The notes beneath the pieces were generated by a model. It saw only the letters and a list, made by a program, of their open reading frames with translations, was not told the origin of the DNA and did no database searches. Source: an uncultured Prevotellaceae bacterium (GTDB taxonomy: Bacteria > Bacteroidota > Bacteroidia > Bacteroidales > Bacteroidaceae). From it: DNA of 32,462 nucleotides. The stretch's first letter is position 1; every line of letters starts with the position of its first letter. Location of the stretch: the NCBI GenBank assembly GCA_902800185.1, contig CADCDK010000030.1:1-32462 (forward strand), given 5' to 3'. A program made the position numbers and the translations under genes. Positions 7,334 to 15,007 of this stretch are shown here, in pieces.

Positions 7334-9000
7334 AGATGAGTTGTTTCAATGTTGAGAAGTTCTTTGGCATGATCAATAGCCGCTTTTGTGATATTACTTC
7401 CGCTGAGCATCTGGGCAATTTCCTTGACCCGTCCTTCTGCAGAAAGAATTGCCATCCGGCTTGTTGTGCCTTGCCTCGTCTCTTCTTTGGTCACTTTATA
7501 ATGGATGGTTCCTAAGGCTGCGATTTGTGGCAGATGGGTAATGCTGATGACTTGCCTGTCGTTGTTGCCCATTTCTTGCATGATTTGCGCCATCTTCTCC
7601 GCAACTTTCCCACTGACGCCCGTGTCAATCTCATCAAAGATAATCGTGGGTAGTTTCACAGCACTGCTAATCATTGCTTTCAGGGAAAGCATGACGCGGG
7701 CAATTTCGCCACCTGAAGCGACTTGGCTGACGGGTTGCATGGGTGAGCTGGAGTTCGCACTGAAAAGGAAGGAAACCTTGTCGGCACCGTCATGTGCCAG
7801 TTCCTTCTGTTTGAGTTCCACTTGGAATCGGACACTTGGAATGCCCATTGGGACAAGCCTCGCTTGCATTTCCTTCTCAACTTGTTTGGCAGCTTTCTTG
7901 CGAAGACTTGTGAGCTTTTGTGCTTTCTGCCTACAGATTTCTTCAAGCCTCTTGATGTCTTTCTCCAATTCTTGCAATTCTTCGTCGGAATTCTCGATGT
8001 GGGAAAGTTGTGCCGCCAATTGTTCACGGATGTCTATAAGTTCCCTGACCGTCTCCACATGGTGCTTGTGTTGGAGTGTGTTCAGCAGATCTAATCGGCT
8101 ACTGATCCGTTCCATCTCGTCGGGGTCATATTCAATGTTATCTACTTGATGGCTAATCTCCTGTTGAAGATCCTTCAGCTCGATGTAACTGCTTTCCATC
8201 CGTTCTGCTAACTCATCAGCTGTGGAAAAAATCTTTCCGATGCCTTGCAGTTTGTAAATGCTTGTTTTCAGCTGCTCGACAATGCCTGGATTGTTGCTGA
8301 GGACATTGTCTGCGTCATACAAGGCACTTTTGATTTCCTCGGAGTGACTCATCATCTCGCTGCGCTGTTCCAGTTCTTCCTGTTCACCTTCTATGAGCGC
8401 AGCCTCCTCCAGTTCCTTGTATTGGAATCTTGTAAATTCTTCGTTTTTCTGACTGTGTTGAATAGCTTCCTTGAGCGACTGGAATCTTTTTCTCGCTTCA
8501 GTCCATTCTTGGTATGATGTGTTGTAGTCTTCCCATGTTGACTGGCTATTCGCAAGAATGTCACAAACATTTAATTGAAAGTCTTCCTTGTTGAGAAGGA
8601 GGTTCTGATGCTGAGAATGAATGTCAATCAGTTGGCTTCCCAACTCCTTCATTTGTGTCAGGGAAACAGGGGTGTCATTGATAAAAGCCCTGCTTTTTCC
8701 ATTACTGCTAATTTCTCTTCGGATGATACAATCCTCGGCATCGAAGTCGATATCATTCTCTGTGAAGAAATCTTGTAGATGGTATCTGCTCAGATCAAAG
8801 TGTGCTTCCATGACGCATCGGTCTTGTCCCGTCTTGATCTGTTTGATGTCGGCACGATTTCCCATCAGAAGCCCAATGGCTCCCAGTATGATGCTTTTAC
8901 CGGCTCCGGTCTCGCCTGTAATAACAGAGAAACCTGAATAGAAGTCGATATTCAGTTCTTCGATCAGAGTGAAATTCTTGATATATAAATGTCTCAGCAT
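7330..9000 (-). CDS. recN: DNA repair ATPase RecN
   Basis: A 556-residue SMC-like ATPase that helps process and hold double-strand break ends during recombination repair. The N-terminal head carries Walker A GETGAGKS (residues 29-36). The middle ~150-380 is a long coiled coil rich in Glu, Gln and Lys. The C-terminal head has the signature VASGGEIARVMLSLKAM and Walker B TIIFDEIDTGVSG, followed by the Q-rich VISITHLPQIAALG segment. The length matches the family (~550). Its start shares one base with the stop of the PorD-like gene and its stop overlaps the next gene by four bases, so expression is likely coupled. All key ATPase residues are intact. Confidence 0.96.
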   Translation of the reverse strand: MLRHLYIKNFTLIEELNIDFYSGFSVITGETGAGKSIILGAIGLLMGNRADIKQIKTGQDRCVMEAHFDLSRYHLQDFFTENDIDFDAEDCIIRREISSNGKSRAFINDTPVSLTQMKELGSQLIDIHSQHQNLLLNKEDFQLNVCDILANSQSTWEDYNTSYQEWTEARKRFQSLKEAIQHSQKNEEFTRFQYKELEEAALIEGEQEELEQRSEMMSHSEEIKSALYDADNVLSNNPGIVEQLKTSIYKLQGIGKIFSTADELAERMESSYIELKDLQQEISHQVDNIEYDPDEMERISSRLDLLNTLQHKHHVETVRELIDIREQLAAQLSHIENSDEELQELEKDIKRLEEICRQKAQKLTSLRKKAAKQVEKEMQARLVPMGIPSVRFQVELKQKELAHDGADKVSFLFSANSSSPMQPVSQVASGGEIARVMLSLKAMISSAVKLPTIIFDEIDTGVSGKVAEKMAQIMQEMGNNDRQVISITHLPQIAALGTIHYKVTKEETRQGTTSRMAILSAEGRVKEIAQMLSGSNITKAAIDHAKELLNIETTHL

Positions 9001-9908
9001 TATTCCTTTATTTTAGACCATGAGTTGTTCTGGCTGGCGTTGATGCCGAAAAGGATGTCATAGACGGTTTCTTTTTCTTTCTGTGTTCCTTTTCCTTTGT
9101 AGATGTTGGCCAGTTCTTCTTTCTTGTAGTCAGTCCATATTTGGGGAAGCATACTCAGAGGCTTGTCTTCATGACATTTCTTCAAATCGTTTTCAAGGGC
9201 TGTTGTCACGTTGGTGCGACCTCTCTCCACGTTGTTCGCCATTTCGTCAAGCCCCGTTCTGTAATAATCGTATTGCAGTTGCCTGAATGGTGCCATGGCG
9301 CCATCGAGATAGTCGTTGATGATGGCAAACCTGTTTCGGTCGTCCTCAAACGCCTTCCATCCAGGATAGTTCAGCGTCTGTGCGTTGTTGGCAAGATTCA
9401 TGCATCGTTGCAGTACGTCTTCCCCGCCCATTGGCGCAAAAGAGTCGAGGTTGAGCCCGATGATCAGATACGCATAATATGCAATGAGGGCTGTCAGCTG
9501 GTTGTCAATGTTTTCCTCATTGAACTCCAGCTGGTCAAACTGTGCAAACGTGAAATTGAAGCTTGCGTCCTTATTATTATATAAGGTGGTGGTATAGGCG
9601 GCGTTATAGACAGGTCTGTTGGCTTGAATCAAAGCTGTGCATGTGAAAAGATCCGAGTTCTTGTCGTATTTGGTCACCGTAATATTGAAATTGCAGACAA
9701 TGCGCTCGTTCTGTTGAAACTGCAGGTTGGTCCATTGTCTGTCATTGATGAACTGCTCCAGCGTTTGTTGCAAGTTTTCGAAGACACTTGCGTCCGTACC
9801 TTGTATTTGGTTGTGGTTGATGGTAATCTTTGCTTGCAGTTCCTGGGCAGAACCCACGTTCCATCCTGCAACCATGAGCATCGTGGTCAAGAGAATCTTT
9901 TTCAGCAT
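9000..9908 (-). CDS. porD: DUF4835 / PorD-family secreted protein
   Basis: A 302-residue protein with a signal peptide cleaved near VGSAQ, matching the DUF4835 family of Bacteroidetes. NCBI describes that family as type IX secretion protein PorD. Recognisable features are the start ELQAKITINHNQIQGTDASVF, the N-terminal FENLQQTLEQFINDRQWT, and the central segment YAYLIIGLNLDSFAPMGG. The location is the periplasm or outer membrane. In the Bacteroidetes I know, this family sits between coaBC and recN, which supports the assignment. Here the gene follows the exonuclease by 16 nt, with no coaBC between. The link to type IX secretion is by family name only; no other por genes lie in the window. Confidence 0.83.
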   Translation of the reverse strand: MLKKILLTTMLMVAGWNVGSAQELQAKITINHNQIQGTDASVFENLQQTLEQFINDRQWTNLQFQQNERIVCNFNITVTKYDKNSDLFTCTALIQANRPVYNAAYTTTLYNNKDASFNFTFAQFDQLEFNEENIDNQLTALIAYYAYLIIGLNLDSFAPMGGEDVLQRCMNLANNAQTLNYPGWKAFEDDRNRFAIINDYLDGAMAPFRQLQYDYYRTGLDEMANNVERGRTNVTTALENDLKKCHEDKPLSMLPQIWTDYKKEELANIYKGKGTQKEKETVYDILFGINASQNNSWSKIKE

Positions 9909-9924
9909 GGCACCCTTCCAATGA

Positions 9925-10782
9925 TTATTTTTTTGCGTTGTACTCCTTCAGGCGGATTCTTGTCAGCACCTGTTTCGTGTCGTTGGTGAAGTCTCCGGCC
10001 AGCATCCAGCTGAAGTAGCCCGGGTCCTTTTGCAGGACATCGGCCACAGCCTGTCCTTTGTATTTCCCAAAGTTAAAGTATTCACGTTTCAACGGCTTTC
10101 CGTCAGCATCTTGAAGCAGCTTCCCGTTACTGTCAGTCAGTTGTTTCCAGACAATCCTTCCTGCAAAATCGACATTGTCGTTGGTCTTTGAGAACTCTGC
10201 CAGCACATTCATGTCGTTGGGGAGATGTTTGTCGGGTTCTTCCTGTGTCTCAGGATTGTACCTGTCGAGCTCCGCCATGAGCACCCGGTATGTCGCTTCC
10301 GTGTCCTGGTCAGCCCTATGCGCTTCAAAGTCCTCTTCCATTTTCCTTCCGCAGTAGAATTTGTATGCTGCGGCGAGGTTGCGCCGTTCCATCTTGTGGA
10401 AGATGGTCTGCGCATCAATCAGCCGGCACCGTGAGAAGTCGAAGTCAATTCCTGCGCGCAGGAACTCCTCTGCCAATAATGGAATGTCAAAATGATTGGA
10501 GTTGAATCCGGCGAAGTCACATCCCGTGAACGTGGCATTCAACTGTGCCGAGAGCTGCTTAAAGGTGGGGGCATCCTTCACGTCCTCGTTGGAGATGCCT
10601 GTCAGTGTGACAACCTCAGCCGGAATCGGCCGCTGAGGATTCACAAAGATGTTGGCCCGTTCCTCCTTGCCGTCGGGAAATACCTTGATATATGAAATCT
10701 GGATGATTCTATCCTTCACAAGATCAAGCCCCGTTGTCTCCAGGTCGAAGACAATGAGGGGCTTTGTAAGATGAAGTTTCAT
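9925..10782 (-). CDS. DnaQ-like 3'-5' exonuclease (DEDDh) with ExoX-type C-terminal domain
   Basis: A 285-residue exonuclease of the DEDDh superfamily. The motifs are IVFDLETTGLD (ExoI), FAGFNSNHFDIPLLAEE (ExoII) and HRADQDTEAT (ExoIII with the H-x4-D spacing), so all five catalytic residues are present. The C-terminal ~90 residues contain FNFGKYKGQAVADVLQKDPGYFSWM, the small domain known from ExoX-like and DUF3820 proteins. ATG at 10782 was chosen because it leads directly into the first beta strand; the extension upstream would read into dnaN. It follows dnaN by 10 nt, so a proofreading or replication-linked role is plausible. It could be the polymerase III epsilon subunit or a repair nuclease. 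Confidence 0.9.
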   Translation of the reverse strand: MKLHLTKPLIVFDLETTGLDLVKDRIIQISYIKVFPDGKEERANIFVNPQRPIPAEVVTLTGISNEDVKDAPTFKQLSAQLNATFTGCDFAGFNSNHFDIPLLAEEFLRAGIDFDFSRCRLIDAQTIFHKMERRNLAAAYKFYCGRKMEEDFEAHRADQDTEATYRVLMAELDRYNPETQEEPDKHLPNDMNVLAEFSKTNDNVDFAGRIVWKQLTDSNGKLLQDADGKPLKREYFNFGKYKGQAVADVLQKDPGYFSWMLAGDFTNDTKQVLTRIRLKEYNAKK

Positions 10783-10792
10783 GTGGTCGGAA

Positions 10793-11917
10793 TTAGTCGT
10801 TGAGGAGCATCGGCATGATGAGCATGAGCACATCCTCGTTCTCCTGTTGTGTTGCGGGAACAATGATACCGGCACGGCTGGGGTCGGCAAGTTCCATCAT
10901 GATGGTATCGTCTTCCAAGTTGTTCAGAATTTCCGAGATGGAGCTTCCCTTGAATCCGATGTCCATTCTTTGTCCATTGTAGTCGCATACAATCTCTTCC
11001 TTGGCGCTGGTGGCAAAGTCAATGTCTTCCGCAGAGAGCACCAGCTTGCCTGCTTCCAGGTGGAACCGGATGAGCTGACTGCTTTCGCTGGCAAAGGGGA
11101 GGACACGGCGAATACCACCGATGAGGGCTTTGCGGTCGATGGTGAGCTGGTTCGGGTTGTTCTGAGGAATCACCGAGTTGTAGTTCGGGTAGCGTCCTTC
11201 GATGAGTCGGCAGATGAGCAGGCCGCCGCTGTATCTGATTTCAGCATTCCGCTCGTCAAACTTGATCACGACATCCCCTTCGTCCTTGCTCAGCACGTTC
11301 CGCAACAGCGTGGCAGGCTTCTTGGGAAGGATGAAGGCGGCAGGCTGTTCGCTCCTGATGGTGAAGTTCTTGTTGCGTACCAGCTTGTGACCGTCGCTGG
11401 CAACGATGGCAAGACTGTCTGCCGTCAAGTCAAAATAGATGCCGTTCATCACGGGGCGAAGCTCATCCTGGGCGGTGGCGAAGATGGAGCGGTTGATATT
11501 GTCCGCGAGGACTGCTGCCTGCAGGTTGATCACCGTAGCCCCATCGGGCATCTCCTGTAGCCTTGGGAACTCCTCCGCATTCTGTGCCGTGAAGTTGTAC
11601 ATACCGTTCTGGTACAGGATTTTGATGGTCATGTTGGTGGTATCTACCTCAAAAGTTAGCGGCTGCTCGGGCAACTCCTTGACGGCATCGAGCACGGTGC
11701 GGTTGGGGACAGCGAAGCTTCCTTCCCCGTCGCATTCATTCAGTTCGAGGGCGGAACGCATCATGTTCTCGCTGTCGCTGGCCGTTATGACGAGCTCTCC
11801 ATTCCTTACTTCAAAAAGGAAGCTGTCCAGAATGGGCAATGAGTTCTTACTGTTGATAACCTTGGAAAGTGTTTGCAGCTTGCTGTACAAAGCTGCGCTT
11901 GACAATGTAAATCTCAT
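10793..11917 (-). CDS. dnaN: DNA polymerase III beta subunit (sliding clamp)
   Basis: A 374-residue sliding clamp, the usual family length. It forms a dimeric ring that tethers replicative and repair polymerases to DNA. The N-terminus MRFTLSSAALYSKLQTLSKV and the segments NSLPILDSFLFEV, ATDSEN-like ITASDSENMMRSAL, VASDGHKLVR and LIEGRYPNY are typical. The C-terminus VLMLIMPMLLND resembles the usual 'L.MPM' ending that lines the clamp's protein-binding pocket. It heads an operon with a DnaQ-like exonuclease, PorD-like protein and recN. A good promoter lies at 11958-11989. The gene is not next to dnaA here, and I saw no DnaA-box cluster, so this is probably not the origin. Confidence 0.97.
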   Translation of the reverse strand: MRFTLSSAALYSKLQTLSKVINSKNSLPILDSFLFEVRNGELVITASDSENMMRSALELNECDGEGSFAVPNRTVLDAVKELPEQPLTFEVDTTNMTIKILYQNGMYNFTAQNAEEFPRLQEMPDGATVINLQAAVLADNINRSIFATAQDELRPVMNGIYFDLTADSLAIVASDGHKLVRNKNFTIRSEQPAAFILPKKPATLLRNVLSKDEGDVVIKFDERNAEIRYSGGLLICRLIEGRYPNYNSVIPQNNPNQLTIDRKALIGGIRRVLPFASESSQLIRFHLEAGKLVLSAEDIDFATSAKEEIVCDYNGQRMDIGFKGSSISEILNNLEDDTIMMELADPSRAGIIVPATQQENEDVLMLIMPMLLND

Positions 11918-11957
11918 TTTTATCTTTGGTTTTATGGTTTAATTTCAGAATCAACCA

Positions 11958-11989
11958 CAAAAATACAAAAATCAATCCTTTGAAACAAA
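11958..11989 (-). promoter_or_regulatory. dnaN promoter
   Basis: On the minus strand, TTTG (11986-11989) and TATTTTTG (11958-11965) are separated by 20 nt. The -7 box ends about 40 nt before the dnaN start. Confidence 0.6.
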
Positions 11990-12029
11990 AAAAACGGAAG
12001 AAAAGTTTCTGATTTTAGAACTATTTTAT

Positions 12030-12037
12030 TAATTTCG
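12030..12037 (+). promoter_or_regulatory. Possible -7 box of the DUF3127 gene
   Basis: TAATTTCG differs from TAnnTTTG at one position and has TTTC about 20 nt upstream. It lies about 65 nt before the start codon at 12103. Weak evidence. Confidence 0.3.
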
Positions 12038-12102
12038 CCAACGAAAAGCAGATTAGCTTGTCATTGACTTCAAAAAACAGATAAAAATAAAAGCTTAGTA
12101 CA

Positions 12103-12525
12103 ATGGATTTACAAGGAAGAGTAATTGCGGAGACTGCGGAGCGCAGCGGTACTTCCGCACGTGGTGAATGGAAGGCAAAGGACTATGTCATAGAGACCCA
12201 TGAGAACTATCCCAAGAAGATGGTGTTCTCCGTTTTCGGCGAGGATCGTCTGAAGCGTTTCAACATTCAGGTGGGACAGGAAGTGATGGTTTCCTTTGAC
12301 ATTGATGCCCATGAATACAACGGCCGTTGGTTTAACAGCATTCGCGCCTACGACGTGCGCCTTGTCGATCCTGCATCCATCGGTGCTCCCGTCGGTCAGG
12401 CAGCTCCTGTAGCCAGTGCCTTCTCCGCTCCCGCAGCGGCCGACGGCTCCTCTCAGGGTGGCGCCCAGGCTCCCTTCCCGCCGCAACCGGAGGGTGAGGG
12501 CAGTACCGACGACCTTCCTTTCTAA
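12103..12525 (+). CDS. DUF3127 protein with SSB-like acidic tip
   Basis: A 140-residue protein of the DUF3127 family, found widely in Bacteroidetes and some of their phages. Residues 1-~90 form the conserved beta-rich domain (MDLQGRVIAETAERSGTSARGEWKAKDYVIET, then VMVSFDIDAHEYNGRWFNSIRAYDV), with an OB-fold-like character. Residues ~92-133 are a flexible Ala/Pro/Gly/Gln linker. The last residues are STDDLPF. A beta-barrel, a disordered linker and a DDxPF tip are the architecture of single-stranded DNA-binding proteins, where the tip recruits repair proteins. It diverges from the dnaN/recN operon. A DNA-metabolism role is inferred, not proven. Its stop overlaps the stop of the convergent HD gene. 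Confidence 0.88.
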   Translation: MDLQGRVIAETAERSGTSARGEWKAKDYVIETHENYPKKMVFSVFGEDRLKRFNIQVGQEVMVSFDIDAHEYNGRWFNSIRAYDVRLVDPASIGAPVGQAAPVASAFSAPAAADGSSQGGAQAPFPPQPEGEGSTDDLPF

Positions 12526-13160
12526 GAATGGGAGATCTCCATGTATATCCGCTCGAATTGCCTGCGCAGTTCGGGCGGATTGCTGATGATGGCGCGCAGT
12601 TCCCGGAGGTGTGCCTCGTTGGGCGACTTCGGAATCCACAGATGGATATACCCCTGTGCGGAATACTTGTTCATCATGTGTGAGCGGAACCGTTCCCATT
12701 GCGATTCCTTGTCCTGGTCGGGATACTGTTCCAGTCCGAACTGGATGGTGCGCCTGAAAACCACCTCCGGCTCCAGGTCTCGGTCGGCCTCGGCAACAAT
12801 CTTTCCGTACATGCTCCTTGGCGAATGGCTGGAGGAAGCCCTGTGGTCTTCAATGGCCTCCCGCATCACGGTCATCTGGTCTTCCGTGAACCACTTCCTG
12901 AGCCGCTGGTCGGCCTGCAGAATCCTGCCCCCTGTGATATGGTGAATGGCCCGCGGCCCGCTCATGCCGATGTCGTGATAGGCAGCAATGGCATACACCA
13001 TGTTGATGTCTGCCCCGGTGTTCCTTGCCAGTTTGATGCTTTGGTTGATGACGCGCTGCACATGGTTAATGCCATGAGAGGCTCCAAACTCGGCATAGAG
13101 GGGCAGGATCTGAGTTTCCACAAAGTTCATGAGTTCCAGGTTCACATGCTGACTGTCCAT
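12522..13160 (-). CDS. HD-domain phosphohydrolase family protein
   Basis: A 212-residue HD-superfamily protein. The metal-binding motif is visible as HGINHVQRV (His ~30/34) and AIAAYHDIGMSG (the HD pair), followed by HHITGGRIL and AIEDHRAS and a later acidic AEADRDLEP. This arrangement is typical of small metal-dependent phosphohydrolases acting on nucleotides or phosphoesters. The C-terminal ~70 residues (QYPDQDKESQWERFRSHMMNKYS onward) are less familiar, but I believe they recur in Bacteroidetes homologues. The substrate is unknown. It has its own promoter interleaved with that of menA and ends in a 3-base overlap with the DUF3127 gene. Confidence 0.87.
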   Translation of the reverse strand: MDSQHVNLELMNFVETQILPLYAEFGASHGINHVQRVINQSIKLARNTGADINMVYAIAAYHDIGMSGPRAIHHITGGRILQADQRLRKWFTEDQMTVMREAIEDHRASSSHSPRSMYGKIVAEADRDLEPEVVFRRTIQFGLEQYPDQDKESQWERFRSHMMNKYSAQGYIHLWIPKSPNEAHLRELRAIISNPPELRRQFERIYMEISHS

Positions 13161-13179
13161 GGCAAAAGTACATTAAATT

Positions 13180-13215
13180 TTTGCAAATATACGGTTTTAT
13201 ACGTAATTTTGCAAA
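13180..13215. promoter_or_regulatory. Interleaved divergent promoters of the HD gene and menA
   Basis: The menA promoter (+) is TTTG at 13180-13183, a 20-nt spacer, and TAATTTTG at 13204-13211. The HD-gene promoter (-) is TTTG at 13212-13215 (CAAA on the plus strand), a 20-nt spacer, and TATATTTG at 13184-13191. Two TTTGCAAA palindromes each supply the -33 of one promoter and the -7 of the other. Both genes would have leaders of only about 17-20 nt. Confidence 0.65.
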
Positions 13216-13237
13216 TCAATAGCCAATAAATCAACCT

Positions 13238-14173
13238 ATGGGGAAGGAAAAAAAACTCATCCGCCAGAATTCCGCAAGAGCCTGGGTCTTGGCGGCTCGT
13301 CCGAAGACCCTCACGGGGGCTGCTGTTCCCGTGATGATAGGGCTGTCCATGGCTTTCGTAGAAAGCGGGGGAACCGTCCGTGCTGTTCCCGCTCTGCTGT
13401 GCTTCCTTTTTGCCTTTGTCATGCAGATCGATGCCAATTTCGTCAACGACTACTTCGACTTCCGTCGGGGCAACGACGGCGAAGACCGCTTGGGGCCCCT
13501 CCGCGCCTGCACCCAGGGATGGATTTCTCCCTCCGCTATGCGTGGGGCATTGTTGCTGACAACGGGAGTGGCATGCCTCATCGGGCTTCCCTTGGTGTTC
13601 TATGGCGGTTGGCCGATGGTTGCTGTGGGGGCGTTCTGTGTCATCTTCTGCTTCCTCTACACCACCCATCTCTCCTATGTGGGAATGGGCGACCTGCTCG
13701 TCCTGCTGTTCTTCGGTGTGGTTCCCGTCACGATGACCTGCTTCCTTGCCTTGCCGGAGGGAGCACAGCGCGTCTCCCCTGAATGCCTGCTGGCTTCCCT
13801 GGCATGTGGTCTGGTCATCGACACCCTCCTTGTTGTCAACAACTATCGTGACATCGACAACGACCGCAGGGCGGGCAAGCGCACCCTGATCGTTCTCATC
13901 GGAAGCCGTGGCGGTCGGCTGCTCTATCTCCTTCTGGGACTTACGGCGTGCCTCTTGGGAGCCTTCTTCCTCCTGAATGGTCATGGCCTTGCCACCCTTT
14001 TGCCCATCCTGGGCTACCTGCCCCTCCATTTCAAAGCCTATTCCGAGCTGTGCAGGATAGGGAAGGGACGGGCGCTGAACAGCGTGTTGGGCATGACCGC
14101 CCGCAACATCCTTGTCTATGGCACACTCGTCTCCTTGGGGTTGCTGCTCGATGCCGTGCCACATTTTTTTTAG
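13238..14173 (+). CDS. menA: 1,4-dihydroxy-2-naphthoate polyprenyltransferase
   Basis: A 311-residue integral membrane UbiA-family prenyltransferase. It joins the polyprenyl chain to 1,4-dihydroxy-2-naphthoate, the step that makes demethylmenaquinone for anaerobic respiration. The opening ARAWVLAARPKTLTGAAVPV is typical of MenA. The first Asp-rich motif is NDYFDFRRGNDGEDR, and the second is NNYRDIDNDRRAGKRTL; both bind the Mg-diphosphate of the prenyl donor. About eight hydrophobic segments fill the remainder. The length is normal for the family. The right repeat copy lies just past its stop and points antisense into it. No other men genes are in the window. Confidence 0.95.
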   Translation: MGKEKKLIRQNSARAWVLAARPKTLTGAAVPVMIGLSMAFVESGGTVRAVPALLCFLFAFVMQIDANFVNDYFDFRRGNDGEDRLGPLRACTQGWISPSAMRGALLLTTGVACLIGLPLVFYGGWPMVAVGAFCVIFCFLYTTHLSYVGMGDLLVLLFFGVVPVTMTCFLALPEGAQRVSPECLLASLACGLVIDTLLVVNNYRDIDNDRRAGKRTLIVLIGSRGGRLLYLLLGLTACLLGAFFLLNGHGLATLLPILGYLPLHFKAYSELCRIGKGRALNSVLGMTARNILVYGTLVSLGLLLDAVPHFF

Positions 14174-14421
14174 ATATTTACTTTTTTCTTGGATTTCTCT
14201 TGCCACCCATTCAGCCAGTTCCCTGAGCATGTATAGCGGGGAAGTTCCCTTGTAATTCGTGCTGTAATTCAAAACTTCCATAATTTGTTTCCTCCTTTTA
14301 TTTGGTTTGCCGAAAAATGATTCTCTTGGAACGAATTCCACTGCAAATTTACGCCCAAAAGCAGGATAGGAGAAATATTTTTACCGCAAAATCTTTCATT
14401 TAACGGATGTTAACTAAAAAC
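14174..14421 (-). repeat. Right copy of inverted repeat with truncated small ORF
   Basis: From 14421 inward, this matches 1-~180 in inverted orientation. It has -33 TTTC (14372-14375), a 20-nt spacer, -7 TAAATTTG (14344-14351), AGGAGGA, then ATG at 14281. The ATG opens a frame starting MEVLNYSTNYKGTSPLYMLR, then an amphipathic stretch LRELAEWVAREIQEKSK. This fills the gap to the menA stop and then continues open through antisense menA, so no natural stop is seen. The left copy begins MGTLN, so the start region is shared. It looks like the 5' part of a small-peptide cassette that lost its end, or a leader used only for its promoter. Confidence 0.7.
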
Positions 14422-15007
14422 CGCCCCGCAAATGACTTACGCCCATTGTGAACCCGTCGGAAGCCTGACTTGTGGCAGACGTTGCGCTGCCCTGTGGCTG
14501 ACGGAAGCGGCTTCCGGGCAGGGCGTGGGGGAACGCCATCGCAACGGATGGGGAGCACCGCCGCCCGCGCGCGCGGAGCCTGGGGTGTGTCGATGGGCTG
14601 CGCCGACCACCGTCAAGATTCTGACAGGATGAAGGATGATAATCGCCATGAACGAGAAAAGTCATTTTGGTCATTTGTCATTTCCCGGGCGTTTCCGTGC
14701 AGAAAAATCGCCGCCTAAATATATATATAATATAATAAAAATAAATATATATATATTAATATATTTAACTAACCCCCCGCGCATGACCATGACCCCCCAA
14801 AATGACCAAAATGACCGATGACCAAAATGACTTTTTGCATTTCTTAACGCTGTTTTCTGCATGCACCCCCCATTTTCGTGCAGTCACTAAGAGGGTGAAT
14901 CCGATGTGCCTAAGTCTGCAAAAGAACCATTACAGCTATGAATTTGTCATTAAATAGCCCGTTTAAGGAGAAAAAACAATGAAAAATGTGCAAGTTGACC
15001 GGCAGGC
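14422..15007. other. Gene-poor spacer with hairpin, AT tract and small ORFs
   Basis: No secure gene is present. 14422-14640 is GC-rich and can form a hairpin at 14489-14524 (GCCCTG/CAGGGC outside, CGGAAG/CTTCCG inside). 14716-14767 is almost only A and T. Two short plus-strand frames follow: 51 codons at 14802-14957 (MTKMTDDQNDFLHF...), and 29 codons at 14979-15068 (MKNVQVDRQAQ...) with AAGGAG at 14965-14970. The second overlaps the 3' end of fbp on the other strand. Neither resembles a known protein, and I do not annotate them as genes. Confidence 0.6.
14657..14835. repeat. Inverted AATGAC repeats around an AT-only core
   Basis: AAAAGTCATTTTGGTCAT at 14657-14674 is the exact reverse complement of 14818-14835 (18 nt). 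Within the arms, GTCATT occurs at 14661, 14670 and 14677. The right side has AATGAC at 14801, 14810 and 14826 and a near match, GATGAC, at 14817, all about 7-9 nt apart. The centre is an AT tract of about 50 bp. The layout resembles iterons flanking an unwinding region, or a large cruciform. Confidence 0.7.

Noticed and set aside
11918-12102. Replication origin next to dnaN
   Set aside because: No dnaA and no DnaA-box cluster were seen. The AT-rich stretch is explained by divergent promoters.
13142-14341. Minus-strand frame of about 400 codons across menA
   Set aside because: Only the first ~40 codons (from 14281) lie outside menA. The rest is antisense to a clear membrane enzyme gene.
14414-14674. 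86-codon minus-strand frame in the GC-rich spacer
   Set aside because: The Ser/Arg/Pro-rich composition looks like translated non-coding DNA, and there is no ribosome binding site.
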